The notes: a model not told the origin generated them from the letters alone. Numbered from the stretch's first letter, positions 34,331-43,538 are shown. The stretch: 52,694 nucleotides of DNA from Clostridia bacterium (GCA_910575055.1 CAJTDC010000021.1:1-52694), one strand, 5' to 3'. Numbers and translations are program-made.

Positions 34331-36676
34331 TTATCTCCACGTATATTTATCAGCCAATTCTATAATACTATCATAAATTGCTTGTGCCATTTTATCGTGG
34401 TTTGCAGTATTTGAAATTTTCAAAGCATCTCCTGGATTTGACAAAAATAGTGTTTCTACTATAACAGAAGGCACTATTGTAGAATTTAACAATATCAAAT
34501 TTTTTTGATGTTGTGTGTCATATTTCAGTCCTCTATTATTTGTAGAAAGAGCATTAACTGTTCTTTGAAGCAATGTTGTTGCTACAATTTGACTTGTTAA
34601 TTTTCCTTGCACATCATTGTCATGTGTTATAAAAAGCACTTCTGTTCCATTTGGTGACGGATTAGGGCTTGCAGAATTCATATGTATTGAAATCAAAACA
34701 TCTGCCATATCATTTGCAGTATTTGCTCTATGTCTGTTTTCTGGTCTGCTATCATCATTTCTTGTCAAATATACTTTTACTTTATCTGTATTTTGAAGCA
34801 AAGCATATGCCTTATTGACAATAGACAATGTAATATCTTTTTCATTTAATCCGTTTCCACTTGTTCCAGGGTCATTTCCTCCATGTCCTGCATCTAACAA
34901 CACCACTTTAGAATAAACTTCTTTAGGATTTTTAATATTGATATAATAATTATTACTATCTTCTGTTACAGTAAATGCCCTGATATTACTTTCTGAAAAT
35001 GAAAATGTTGTTCTTCCACCTTCATTTGCTACTGTTACACTAGATACACCTTCATAAGGCAATTTCATTGTACCATAGCCATACACACTTGTAAAATCAG
35101 AAGGTAATGCCACTTTATACTGATTTTTTAAATAATTATCTGTATGTGTCACACCATTTACATCAAAAGGCATTACTTTTTTCAATACTAATGCTTTTTT
35201 AGAAGCATCATAAGAGAGATTTTCTAATGTAGATTTTTTTACTGTCACAATAATATTATTTCCATTTTGTGACACATCATATTCTGCTGTGTCTTTTATT
35301 TCTAATACTACACGGGCAGTTTTTTCTTCATACATACTAGTACGTATTGCTACAATTTGACTTAATCCTTCTACAGATGGATTTGGTTCTAAATTTGATG
35401 TTGCATAAGGTATATCAATAATCACTCTATTTGGACTAGAAAGTGTACTAACATTTGCTGCAAGCGGTGCACTTCCTGTAATTTGTATAGTATCTGTTGT
35501 ACCATTACTTGTTTTTGTCAAGCTTTGTACTACACTTTCTTGAAATGAAACAATCAAATTTTTTTTGTCTTCACTTTGTGTTAACTGATATTTTATAGGT
35601 GCTTTTAAATCCAACACAACTCTTGTTACAACTACCCCTTCCATATCATGCTGTGCAGAACGTACTGCTGACACAAATGGACTTGTTGTAACAGTAATAT
35701 TGTCACTTGGCAAATTTTTCTCAGCGTAATAAATATCCAACACTATTCTTGTATCATCTACATATACATTTTGATATTTTGCTATTTGTGCTGATGTTGT
35801 AATCGTAAATATTTGTGCTGCACTAGAAGAAGCAGGTACTACTACACCTGTTACTTTACTATTTTCTGTAGGAATAGTTCCTGTATTGTTTTCTGTATTA
35901 GTATTTATATTGGTATTTGTATTAGTATTAGTGTTTGTATTATTATTGGTATTAGTATTAGTGTTTGCATTATTATTAGTATTTGTACTTTCATTTGTAT
36001 TTGTATTATTGTTTATATCTACTTTTGTACTTTCTGTTATACTTGTATTTGTATCTATATTGGTGTTTGTATTTGTACTAAAGTCAATATTTGTATTGGT
36101 ATTTGCATCTAAACTAATATCAATATTTTCATTTGTATTTACATCAACAGGTTTATTTTCAATAGTGTTTTCCATTTCTTCCTGTTCTTGTTGTTTTTGT
36201 TCTATACTTACTACTCTTGTTTTTGCATCCCAACCTACTTCACAGCCTAATGCTTCAGAAACGGCTCTAACTGGTATCACTGTTCTATCATTTATAATTT
36301 TTGCTGGCACGTCCATTGTAAACGCAATACCATTTTTTGTACCAATTTCATCATCAATTTTTAATATCACAACATCATTTTCTTTTTTTACATAAACTTC
36401 TTTTGTTTGTGCATTCCAAACTACTTCTGCTCCCATTGTTTCAAAAACAGCTCTTGCTGGTACCAATGTTCTATCTTCTAATATCACAGGTGGCATATCT
36501 GTTTCACTCATTTTTTCTCCATCAATTACAATATTTACTTCTTCAGCTTTATAGTGATGTGTTTTACCATCATAATATAAATTCATATCTAGCTCAGCAG
36601 CATATGCACTAATATTGCTCAAAAGTATAGAGCATATTGCTGTTATAGTAAAAAAACGTTTCTTTTTTTGATACAT
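34331..36676 (-). CDS. N-acetylmuramoyl-L-alanine amidase with CuAO-like and AMIN domains (copy 1)
   Basis: A 781-residue secreted peptidoglycan hydrolase. Signal peptide about 1-27 (ending AYAA); copper-amine-oxidase-like stalk domain about 45-158, with two RTLVPARAVFE/RTVIPVRAVSE repeats; a low-complexity Asn/Thr linker about 179-266; two AMIN domains about 285-385 and 395-478; then Amidase_3 from about 591. Zinc-site residues are H598 (LDAGHGG), E612 (NEKD) and H665 (SIHMN), with catalytic E741 (VETLFLSN). It cleaves the bond between MurNAc and the L-alanine of the stem peptide. The start ATG follows AGGAGG. It has a closely related copy directly upstream on the same strand. Confidence 0.92.
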   Translation of the reverse strand: MYQKKKRFFTITAICSILLSNISAYAAELDMNLYYDGKTHHYKAEEVNIVIDGEKMSETDMPPVILEDRTLVPARAVFETMGAEVVWNAQTKEVYVKKENDVVILKIDDEIGTKNGIAFTMDVPAKIINDRTVIPVRAVSEALGCEVGWDAKTRVVSIEQKQQEQEEMENTIENKPVDVNTNENIDISLDANTNTNIDFSTNTNTNIDTNTSITESTKVDINNNTNTNESTNTNNNANTNTNTNNNTNTNTNTNTNINTNTENNTGTIPTENSKVTGVVVPASSSAAQIFTITTSAQIAKYQNVYVDDTRIVLDIYYAEKNLPSDNITVTTSPFVSAVRSAQHDMEGVVVTRVVLDLKAPIKYQLTQSEDKKNLIVSFQESVVQSLTKTSNGTTDTIQITGSAPLAANVSTLSSPNRVIIDIPYATSNLEPNPSVEGLSQIVAIRTSMYEEKTARVVLEIKDTAEYDVSQNGNNIIVTVKKSTLENLSYDASKKALVLKKVMPFDVNGVTHTDNYLKNQYKVALPSDFTSVYGYGTMKLPYEGVSSVTVANEGGRTTFSFSESNIRAFTVTEDSNNYYINIKNPKEVYSKVVLLDAGHGGNDPGTSGNGLNEKDITLSIVNKAYALLQNTDKVKVYLTRNDDSRPENRHRANTANDMADVLISIHMNSASPNPSPNGTEVLFITHDNDVQGKLTSQIVATTLLQRTVNALSTNNRGLKYDTQHQKNLILLNSTIVPSVIVETLFLSNPGDALKISNTANHDKMAQAIYDSIIELADKYTWR
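35879..36142 (-). repeat. Asn/Thr-coding simple repeat tract inside amidase copy 1
   Basis: About 260 bases coding for residues 179-266 of the amidase consist mainly of alternating Asn and Thr codons (NTNT, with occasional I, D, E). The DNA is an imperfect short repeat of six bases (ATT/AGT-type units on the plus strand). Length change by slippage would keep the frame in steps of six. Confidence 0.8.
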
Positions 36677-36784
36677 TTTTTATTTCCTCCTATTTTCTGC
36701 TATCTTTACTAGTATACCAAAAAAGTCGAAATTTGTAAAAAAGTTTTATAAAAACGTTTCTTAAAATTCTCTTACAATGATAAA

Positions 36785-36821
36785 CAGAATGTTATTTCAT
36801 AAATTAAGAAACAACATTCTG
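36785..36821 (-). terminator. Probable terminator of amidase copy 2
   Basis: CAGAATGTT (36785-36793) and AACATTCTG (36813-36821) pair perfectly, with a further TTTC/GAAA extension past one mismatch. It lies downstream of amidase copy 2 on the minus strand; the tail has only a modest T content. Confidence 0.45.
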
Positions 36822-36863
36822 CTATAAACATATAATGTTTCTATATTGTATCAATTAATTATC

Positions 36864-38900
36864 TTATCTCCAACGATAATTATCAGCTAGTTCTATCACA
36901 CTATCATAAATTGCTTGTGCTGCTTGCTCTTGATATAATTCATTTGAAATTTTTAAAGCATCTCCTGGATTTGACAAAAATAGCGTTTCCACTATAACAG
37001 CAGGTACTACTGTTCTATTTAATACAATAAGATTTTTTTGTTCTGCTGTATCATATTTTAATCCCCTATTATTTGTCCCCAAAGCATTTACTACATTTTT
37101 CAACAATACTGTTGCTACTGCTTTACTGGTTAATTTTCCATCTTTATCTGTTTCATGTGTAATAAATAATACCTCTGTTCCATTTGGTGTTGGATTTGGA
37201 CTTGCAGAATTCATATGTATTGAAATAAACACATCTCCTATATCATTCGCCATAGTCGCCCTAGAAATATTTTCAGGGTAAGTATCTCCAATGCGTGTCA
37301 CATATGTTTTTACTTTATCTGTTTTTTGCAATCTACTATATGCTTTTTGCAGTATTGCTATTGTAATATCTTTTTCTTTTAAATTATTTCCACTTGTTCC
37401 AGGGTCTTGTCCTCCATGTCCTGCATCTAATACCAATATTTTATCATAAACTTCTTTAGGATTTTTAATATTGATATAATAGTAATTTGCATCTTCTGTT
37501 ACTGTAAAAGCATATATTCCATTTTCTTCAAATGTAATTGCAGTTTTGCCTCCTTCTTGACTTACTGTAGCAGATACTAATTCTGTAGTATTTAATGTCA
37601 TTGTACCATTACCATAAATACTACTATAATCTCCTGGCAATATAATTTGATATTTCTTATTCAAATAATCATCTATATGTTCTACATTATCTACTGCAAA
37701 CAATTCTACTTTTGATAATGCAATCGCTTTTCTTGCTGTTTCATAATGAATATTTTTTAATTGATTTGGTCTATTTGTGCTTGTATCAATTGTTGGCATA
37801 TTTACATCTGTATTTGTATCTGGTATTGTATTTGTATCTGGTATTGTATTTGTGTCTGGTATTGTATTTGTGTCTGGCTTTGTATTTATATCTGGTATTG
37901 TATCAATATTTGGCAATACACTACTTCCTTCTCCAAATGATATGACAATACTATCTTCGTATTCTTCCTCTAATACAATATCATATTCACATTGTTTTTT
38001 TAATTCCAAAACTATTTTTGTTACTGTCACATCATCATCTGTATATTGTGATGATACAATACTACTTACTACATCACTTGTTTCTACCTCAATATGGTCT
38101 GTTAATATCTCCTTTTGTGCATAATAAATATTAATTACAATTTCATTTTCTTTGCCTTCTACTTCTTCAAATTTTGCAATTTCATCTGATGCTTTTATAA
38201 TAAATGTCTGCTCTTGTTGTTTTGTTTCTGGTACTATAATATCTGTTACTCCAATATCTTTTTTAGGAATATCTCCTGTACCACCCTTTGCATATTCCTT
38301 TTGTTCTACTACACTTATTTTAATGTTTTCATCATCATCTTTACTATCATTGTCATCATCATTTTTATTGTCGTTATTATTATTATTATTTTCTGGAGGA
38401 ATTTCTTCTTGTTTTATTTCTTGTTCTATACTTACCATTCTTGTATTTTCGTCCCAGCCTACTGTACAACCTAATGCTTCAGAAACAGCTCTTACTGGTA
38501 TCATTGTTCTTTCATTTATTACTTTTGCAGGCACGTCCATAGTAAACACAACACCATTTTTTGTTGCTGATTTATCATCTGCTTTCAATATTACAACATC
38601 ATTTTCTCGTCTAACATACACTTCTTGTGTTGCCTCATTCCATACTACTTCTGCTCCCAATGCTTCAAAAACTGCTCTTGCTGGTACTAATGTTCTATCA
38701 TAAAGTACAATAGGAGGCATATCTCCTTCAGGCAGTTCTACGCCATTAATAGAAATATGAATACTTTCTGCTTCATAATCGTGCATTCTTTGGTCATAAA
38801 GTAATCTCATTTTTACAACACTTCCATATGCTTGCACATTGCCTAAAAACAAAACACTTGCCATAGTAGTACAAAGCAGTCTGTTCCATTTTTTATTCAT
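36864..38900 (-). CDS. N-acetylmuramoyl-L-alanine amidase with CuAO-like and AMIN domains (copy 2)
   Basis: A 678-residue paralogue of copy 1. Signal peptide about 1-26; CuAO-like stalk domain about 45-158; an Asn/Asp-rich linker 170-190; one AMIN domain about 228-322; then a PDTNTI repeat tract (about 331-367) where copy 1 has its second AMIN domain; then Amidase_3 with H495, E509, H562 and catalytic E638 intact. The C-terminal 190 residues are nearly the same as in copy 1. The ATG has no Shine-Dalgarno sequence in the 40 bases before it. The nearest good site, AAGGAG at 38980-38975, is about 75 bases upstream and faces TTG TTG TAA. No other start is possible because an in-frame TAA lies just upstream. 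Confidence 0.92.
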   Translation of the reverse strand: MNKKWNRLLCTTMASVLFLGNVQAYGSVVKMRLLYDQRMHDYEAESIHISINGVELPEGDMPPIVLYDRTLVPARAVFEALGAEVVWNEATQEVYVRRENDVVILKADDKSATKNGVVFTMDVPAKVINERTMIPVRAVSEALGCTVGWDENTRMVSIEQEIKQEEIPPENNNNNNDNKNDDDNDSKDDDENIKISVVEQKEYAKGGTGDIPKKDIGVTDIIVPETKQQEQTFIIKASDEIAKFEEVEGKENEIVINIYYAQKEILTDHIEVETSDVVSSIVSSQYTDDDVTVTKIVLELKKQCEYDIVLEEEYEDSIVISFGEGSSVLPNIDTIPDINTKPDTNTIPDTNTIPDTNTIPDTNTDVNMPTIDTSTNRPNQLKNIHYETARKAIALSKVELFAVDNVEHIDDYLNKKYQIILPGDYSSIYGNGTMTLNTTELVSATVSQEGGKTAITFEENGIYAFTVTEDANYYYINIKNPKEVYDKILVLDAGHGGQDPGTSGNNLKEKDITIAILQKAYSRLQKTDKVKTYVTRIGDTYPENISRATMANDIGDVFISIHMNSASPNPTPNGTEVLFITHETDKDGKLTSKAVATVLLKNVVNALGTNNRGLKYDTAEQKNLIVLNRTVVPAVIVETLFLSNPGDALKISNELYQEQAAQAIYDSVIELADNYRWR
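37802..37907 (-). repeat. 18-bp tandem repeat inside amidase copy 2
   Basis: About six units of 18 bp (plus-strand unit GTATCTGGTATTGTATTT with small changes) code for PDTNTI repeats at residues 331-367. Units differ at one or two positions. Whole-unit gain or loss keeps the reading frame. Confidence 0.85.
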
Positions 38901-39113
38901 TGGTATTTATTGTTATTGAAAACTTATAAAAAACAATATGCCTTTTATAATATTGCACGTTTTACAACAACTTTCTCCTTTCTTATTTTTTCAATTTTTT
39001 TCGCTGCAATCTACGTTCTATTGTTATTTTTCATTTTCATTTTTTTATACCAAATTAGTATATCAAAAAACTGCTCTATTGTCGAAAGTTCTTCCATTAA
39101 TTTTTATTAAAAA

Positions 39114-39155
39114 ATAAAAAGAATGTTACTCTCTTATGATTTCACATTCTTTTTT
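39114..39155 (-). terminator. Terminator of the LonB-like gene
   Basis: AAAAAGAATGT (39116-39126) pairs with ACATTCTTTTT (39144-39154). On the minus strand the stem is followed by a T-rich run. It lies just after the protease stop codon. Confidence 0.75.
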
Positions 39156-39165
39156 CAATCAACTA

Positions 39166-41580
39166 TTATTTTTCTGCTTTTTCTCCTGATGCTCCTTTAT
39201 AATAAGCCTTCAACTTTTTCATTACTTTGCCATTCACACTATTTGCAGGATATTTTCCATTTTTATTTTTTTCTCCCGCTTCCATTCCCATAAGTAATGA
39301 AATACCCTCTTCTAATGTAGATATGGCATAAATATGAAATGTTCCCTCTTTTACTGCTTCTACAACTTCATCTTTTAGCACAAGGTCTTTAATATTTGTT
39401 TCTGGTATAATTACACCTTGTGTGCCTGTAAGCCCTCTTTTTTTACATAAATCAAAAAACCCTTCAATTTTATATGTTACACCACCTATCGCTTGTATCT
39501 CTCCTCTTTGATTGATAGAACCAGTTACTGCTAAATCTTGTCTAATAGGCACTTCTGCCAAGCTAGATAATATACAATACAATTCTGTACTAGAAGCACT
39601 ATCTCCATCTATACCATTATAATTTTGTTCAAAACATACTCTACAAGAAAGCGAAAGAGGAAATTCTTGTGCATAAGTTTGCCCCAAAAAGCCTGTTAAT
39701 ATTTGTATGCCCTTATCGTGTGTTTGACCACTGAGCTGTGCTTCTTTTTCAATATTGATAATACCAGACTCTCCCATATATGTCGTTGCTGTAATACGAC
39801 AAGGATTTCCAAAAGCATAACTTCCCATATCCAAAACAGCAAGACCATTAATTTGCCCTATTTTACTACCTTCTGTATCTATCATAATGACTTTTTCATC
39901 TAGCATTTCTCCAAGTTTTTCTTCATACATTTTTAGCCTTTGTTCTTTTTGTTCTATTGCTTTTTTAATATGTTTTGCCGTAATAATGGTATCTCCTGAC
40001 AATTTTGCCCACGCTGCTGCTTCTCCCATTACTTCTGTTAAACGATTAAATCGTGTGCTCAATTTATCTTGCCTTTCCGCTGTTCTTGAAGAATATTCTA
40101 TTACAGCACAAACGGCATCTGCTGTAAAATGTGCGGTATGTTCTTTTTCTGAAAATCTCTTTATAAACTGTGCTAACTTAATAATATTTTCATCATTTCT
40201 TTTCATCTCATAATCAAATTCTGCTTTGATTTTGAAAAATTTATCAAATTCATCATCAAATTCATTTAGCACATCATAATAATATTCACTACCTATCAAT
40301 ATAATTTTTAAATCTGCTGGAACAGGTTCAGGTTTGAGTACTGGTGCAACGATTGCTCCCATTTGTTCTCTTAAATTATCCATAGCAATTTCTTTTGTTT
40401 TAATTACTCTACGTATTGCTTCCCAAGATTGCGGATTTGACAATATATCTTGTGCCTGCAATATCAAATACCCACCATTTGCTTTATGAAACAATCCAGC
40501 TTTTATTTTCATAAAATCAGTAGTTAAATTACCAAATTCACTATCGTATTCTACTTCTCCTACTAAATTATAATAAGTTGGATTAAAATGCACTACAACA
40601 GGGGCTCCTTCTGTTTCTGAATGGTCTACTATTAAATTGACTTTATATTTTTGTGTAATATCTTCTGAGCTCTTTTTTGAAAACAATGGCAATAATGATG
40701 CAATACTTTCGTCAACTTCTTCTTCTTCTTCAAAAAATTGATTGATATTTTCTAAAACGTCCTCTTTCACATCATTGATATAAGAAATGACTCTTGGATA
40801 TTCTTTATATTTTTCTTGAACAGAATTGACGTGATGCCCTATTGCAAACATACCTACTTTATAATCTAAGTCATCTGTTTGTTTTTTACATTCTTTTTCC
40901 AATTCTCTCAAATCTCTCATAATTGTACTTGCTTTTTCTTGCACTACATTAGAAGCTTTATCTATTGCTTCCTGCTGTTCTTCTTCCAGCTTATCGTATT
41001 CTTCTTCATTGATTGTTTTACCATCTATAATAGGCATAAAATAAATACCAGAATTAGAAGAACGAAGTTGAAAACCATTTTCTTTTGCCATATCAGACAT
41101 TTCTTTCATATAAATATCTTTCTTTTCATCAAACTTTTTCAATATGACACTTTTCTCTTTTTCATAATCCTCAGAACGAAATACTTTTTGTATCTCTGTT
41201 TTAAATATTTGAACCAACTCACTCATATCTTCTTTAAACTGTTTTCCCATACCTGCCTTAAAACGTAATGCCAAGGGCGTTCTTGGATTTTGAAAATGAT
41301 ATACATAACACCAGTCATAAGGCACAGGTTCCGTTGCTGCAATTTTTTTGGTACTGATTTTTGCATAAGTTGTTTTTCCTGTACCAGAAGGTCCTGTCAT
41401 AAATATATTATATCCTTGCATTTTTACTGTTAATCCAAAATCGAAGGCTTTTACTGCCCTTTCCTGACCAATTACTCCACCATCTAATGATGAAATTTCT
41501 TCTGTCGTCTGAAATGAAAAATCAGAAGGACTACAGATATTTTTTAATTGTTTATAATTCAATTCTTTTGTCTGTGGCAT
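39166..41580 (-). CDS. LonB-like ATP-dependent protease (AAA_32 / S16)
   Basis: An 804-residue Lon-family protease without the classical Lon N-domain. Walker A GPSGTGKTTYAKI is at about residue 62. A long coiled-coil, glutamate/lysine-rich insertion follows (about 120-290, with KLEEEQQEAIDKAS and RELEKECKKQTDD). Then come a sensor-rich AAA section (VNLIVDHSETEGAPVV, KANGGYLILQAQDIL) and the C-terminal S16 domain with the Ser-Lys dyad S661 (GIDGDSASST) and K704 (GGVTYKIEGFF). This is the PF13654 'Lon substrate-binding/AAA_32' type found widely in bacteria beside classical Lon. ATG after AAAGGAGG. It is followed by its own terminator and appears monocistronic; its substrates are not known. Confidence 0.9.
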   Translation of the reverse strand: MPQTKELNYKQLKNICSPSDFSFQTTEEISSLDGGVIGQERAVKAFDFGLTVKMQGYNIFMTGPSGTGKTTYAKISTKKIAATEPVPYDWCYVYHFQNPRTPLALRFKAGMGKQFKEDMSELVQIFKTEIQKVFRSEDYEKEKSVILKKFDEKKDIYMKEMSDMAKENGFQLRSSNSGIYFMPIIDGKTINEEEYDKLEEEQQEAIDKASNVVQEKASTIMRDLRELEKECKKQTDDLDYKVGMFAIGHHVNSVQEKYKEYPRVISYINDVKEDVLENINQFFEEEEEVDESIASLLPLFSKKSSEDITQKYKVNLIVDHSETEGAPVVVHFNPTYYNLVGEVEYDSEFGNLTTDFMKIKAGLFHKANGGYLILQAQDILSNPQSWEAIRRVIKTKEIAMDNLREQMGAIVAPVLKPEPVPADLKIILIGSEYYYDVLNEFDDEFDKFFKIKAEFDYEMKRNDENIIKLAQFIKRFSEKEHTAHFTADAVCAVIEYSSRTAERQDKLSTRFNRLTEVMGEAAAWAKLSGDTIITAKHIKKAIEQKEQRLKMYEEKLGEMLDEKVIMIDTEGSKIGQINGLAVLDMGSYAFGNPCRITATTYMGESGIINIEKEAQLSGQTHDKGIQILTGFLGQTYAQEFPLSLSCRVCFEQNYNGIDGDSASSTELYCILSSLAEVPIRQDLAVTGSINQRGEIQAIGGVTYKIEGFFDLCKKRGLTGTQGVIIPETNIKDLVLKDEVVEAVKEGTFHIYAISTLEEGISLLMGMEAGEKNKNGKYPANSVNGKVMKKLKAYYKGASGEKAEK

Positions 41581-41623
41581 AAAAACAAGCCTCCTTTTCT
41601 ATTTCAATCAATCTATTCTATTA

Positions 41624-42088
41624 TTATGGTTGATAGTTTTCATAATTAGGAAAATATTTCCACATAATTACAGCATCTTCTTTGGTATCTTGATAATAAT
41701 TTTTACGAAATCCTTCTGGACGAAATCCATATTTTGTATACAACTTTTGTGCTGCTATATTACTAATACGCACTTCTAATGTAATGCCTATCATCTCTTT
41801 TTGCTCTGCAATGTGAATAATTTTCTCTATTAAGGCATTTCCTATGCCTTGTCTACGATACTCTTGTAACACAGCAACATTTGTAATATGCCCTTCTGTC
41901 ACAACGTGCCACATTCCTGCATATCCTATTATTTTACCATCTAATACTGCAATAATATATATAGCTAATTTATTTTCTTTCATTTCCCTTTCGAAATCTT
42001 GTTTTGTCCAAGGGATTGCAAAACACGCTTGTTCTATTTTCAGTACATCATCAATATGTTGTTGTGTCATTTGCTGTATTTCTAACAT
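41624..42088 (-). CDS. rimI: Ribosomal protein alanine N-acetyltransferase (RimI)
   Basis: A 154-residue GNAT acetyltransferase. The acetyl-CoA loop is QEYRRQGIGNALIEKII, preceded by the strand pair IIGYAGMWHVVTEGHITNVAV and followed by LEVRISNIAAQKLYTKYGF. RimI acetylates the N-terminus of ribosomal protein S18 in Escherichia coli and other proteins elsewhere. It overlaps the tsaB stop by seven bases, with AAGGAGG before the ATG. The tsaE-tsaB-rimI order is the standard Firmicute arrangement; tsaD is not in this window. Confidence 0.93.
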   Translation of the reverse strand: MLEIQQMTQQHIDDVLKIEQACFAIPWTKQDFEREMKENKLAIYIIAVLDGKIIGYAGMWHVVTEGHITNVAVLQEYRRQGIGNALIEKIIHIAEQKEMIGITLEVRISNIAAQKLYTKYGFRPEGFRKNYYQDTKEDAVIMWKYFPNYENYQP

Positions 42089-42792
42089 TTTTCTGCCTCC
42101 TTGAGCTTTTGTTCTCTTTCTCTTTCTGCCTGAGGCTTTCTTAAATAAATCAGTTCTAATTCACTACCTTTTATTACTTTACCTTTTTCTATCAATTTAA
42201 CAGCAAATGCTGCAACACTTGCCGCTCTTTGCAAATTAGAATGTATTGGTGCAAAACAAAAGTTATTTTCCCTCAAAAGCAACTCTTTGTGTACTACAAC
42301 ACCATCTCCTAAAAATATTACTTTATTTTGATAGCTTTTTGCTTGCTGTATTACCTCCTCTATAGCTAATGCACTATATTGTGTTAATCTATTCAATTCA
42401 TTCTCTCTCCACTGATAAAAAGCAGTATACACTTGTTGTCTTCTTGCATCCATAATAGGACAAATTATTGCATCTGTATCAAATACATTATATGCTAAAG
42501 CGTCTAGTGTGGGAACGGCTACAACGTCAATATTACCACCTAATGCAAGTCCTTTTGCTGTTGCTGCACCAATACGCAGACCTGTAAAAGAACCAGGACC
42601 ACAAGAACAAGCTATATAATCTACTGTGGACAAATCTAATTCTATTTTATGACTAATTTCATCTATCATAGGCAATATCGTTTGTGAATGTGTCATTTTA
42701 TAGTGAATACTGTATTCTGCTACTATCACATCATTTTCTAATAGTGCCGCTGATGCTGTTTGTCCTGTTGTATCAATCGCCAGTATTTTCAC
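42082..42792 (-). CDS. tsaB: tRNA t6A synthesis protein TsaB
   Basis: A 236-residue member of the ASKHA fold that scaffolds TsaD in N6-threonylcarbamoyladenosine formation on ANN-decoding tRNAs. It begins KILAIDTTGQTASAALL and contains the hallmark CGPGSFTGLRIGAATAKGLA. The putative ATP-site residues are degenerate, as usual for TsaB. The start is a GTG at 42792 that overlaps the tsaE stop, with GAGGGGG upstream. The C-terminus is the usual variable lysine/glutamate-rich tail. Confidence 0.93.
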   Translation of the reverse strand: MKILAIDTTGQTASAALLENDVIVAEYSIHYKMTHSQTILPMIDEISHKIELDLSTVDYIACSCGPGSFTGLRIGAATAKGLALGGNIDVVAVPTLDALAYNVFDTDAIICPIMDARRQQVYTAFYQWRENELNRLTQYSALAIEEVIQQAKSYQNKVIFLGDGVVVHKELLLRENNFCFAPIHSNLQRAASVAAFAVKLIEKGKVIKGSELELIYLRKPQAEREREQKLKEAEKC

Positions 42793-43223
42793 GCCTTTTC
42801 CCCCTCTATCACAATTTTACGATAACACTCACTTTTTGTATAATCTTTTTGTATGGTAATATAAAAAACTTCTTTAGGAAGCAATTCTTTTATTATTTCT
42901 GCCCATTCTATCATACAAACCCCTTTTCCAAAAAAATATTCCTCATATCCTGTATACTCCATTTCCTCTAATGAACCAATACGATATACATCAAAATGAT
43001 AAAAAGGCAGTTTTCCCTCATATTCATTTACAATAGTAAAAGTAGGGCTTGTAACGTCTTCTTCTTTTATACCAAGCCCTTTTGCAAATCCCTTTGTAAA
43101 TATTGTTTTGCCTACTCCTAAATCACCATTTAAACAATAAATTTCTCCTGCTTTTGACTGCTCTGCTAATAAAAATCCTATTTTTTTTGTTTCTTCTTCC
43201 GAAAAAGTTTCATATATTTTCAT
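42789..43223 (-). CDS. tsaE: tRNA t6A synthesis ATPase TsaE
   Basis: A 144-residue P-loop ATPase that drives turnover of the TsaBDE complex. It contains Walker A GDLGVGKTIFTKGFA and TSPTFTIVNEYEG...FYHFDVYRI, the latter carrying the conserved threonine and the aspartate of the metal site, plus VCMIEWAEII. The start is the ATG at 43223 with AAAGAGAG upstream; the in-frame extension to 43271 lacks a site. First gene of tsaE-tsaB-rimI. Confidence 0.93.
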   Translation of the reverse strand: MKIYETFSEEETKKIGFLLAEQSKAGEIYCLNGDLGVGKTIFTKGFAKGLGIKEEDVTSPTFTIVNEYEGKLPFYHFDVYRIGSLEEMEYTGYEEYFFGKGVCMIEWAEIIKELLPKEVFYITIQKDYTKSECYRKIVIEGEKA

Positions 43224-43225
43224 TT

Positions 43226-43465
43226 TTATCTCTCTTTCAATATCACAAATATTCTTTTCATATAATAACAATACTCTTTTATTATACTAAATCCTTTTTT
43301 TATATTGCAAAAAATGGTTTTTATATTATTTTTTTTTATTTTTTTCATTTTTATTTTCTTTTTGGGTAGAAATCGTTTTGTTATGCTAAATATATCTTTT
43401 GCCTTTGGAACATATGTGATACCCATTTGTCCCCATTTTAAAAATTTCATTGCTTTTTGCAACAT
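43226..43465 (-). CDS. Possible small basic protein between trmL and tsaE
   Basis: A 79-codon frame starts at ATG 43465 with GGGTGG upstream. The first about 30 residues (MLQKAMKFLKWGQMGITYVP) look like a plausible small amphipathic protein. After residue 34 the frame becomes a lysine/isoleucine run (KKKIKMKKIKKNN) over a poly-T stretch, which is typical of chance reading in A/T-rich DNA. If real it may be shorter than annotated and co-transcribed with tsaE, which begins two bases downstream. I cannot assign a function. Confidence 0.3.
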   Translation of the reverse strand: MLQKAMKFLKWGQMGITYVPKAKDIFSITKRFLPKKKIKMKKIKKNNIKTIFCNIKKGFSIIKEYCYYMKRIFVILKER

Positions 43466-43538
43466 ACTATTACCACCCTTCTTTTTTATGATACCATACA
43501 CTGTCCATTTCCAAAAGACTTTTTTATTTTTCAGTAAT

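Noticed and set aside
35813-36395. Long valine/isoleucine- and cysteine-rich frames on the plus strand
   Set aside because: They are antisense readings of the Asn/Thr codon tract of amidase copy 1. No ribosome binding site or independent signal was found.
37800-37910. CRISPR-like array
   Set aside because: The 18-bp units are contiguous, in frame with the amidase and have no spacers. No cas gene is in the window.
37712-38124. Leucine/tyrosine-repeat frames on the plus strand
   Set aside because: Antisense shadows of the 18-bp repeats in amidase copy 2.
38910-39110. A 66-codon frame on the plus strand in the gap upstream of amidase copy 2
   Set aside because: Very hydrophobic A/T-driven reading without a ribosome binding site. 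The gap more plausibly holds the amidase promoter (TCGACA, 17 bases, TATACT on the minus strand).
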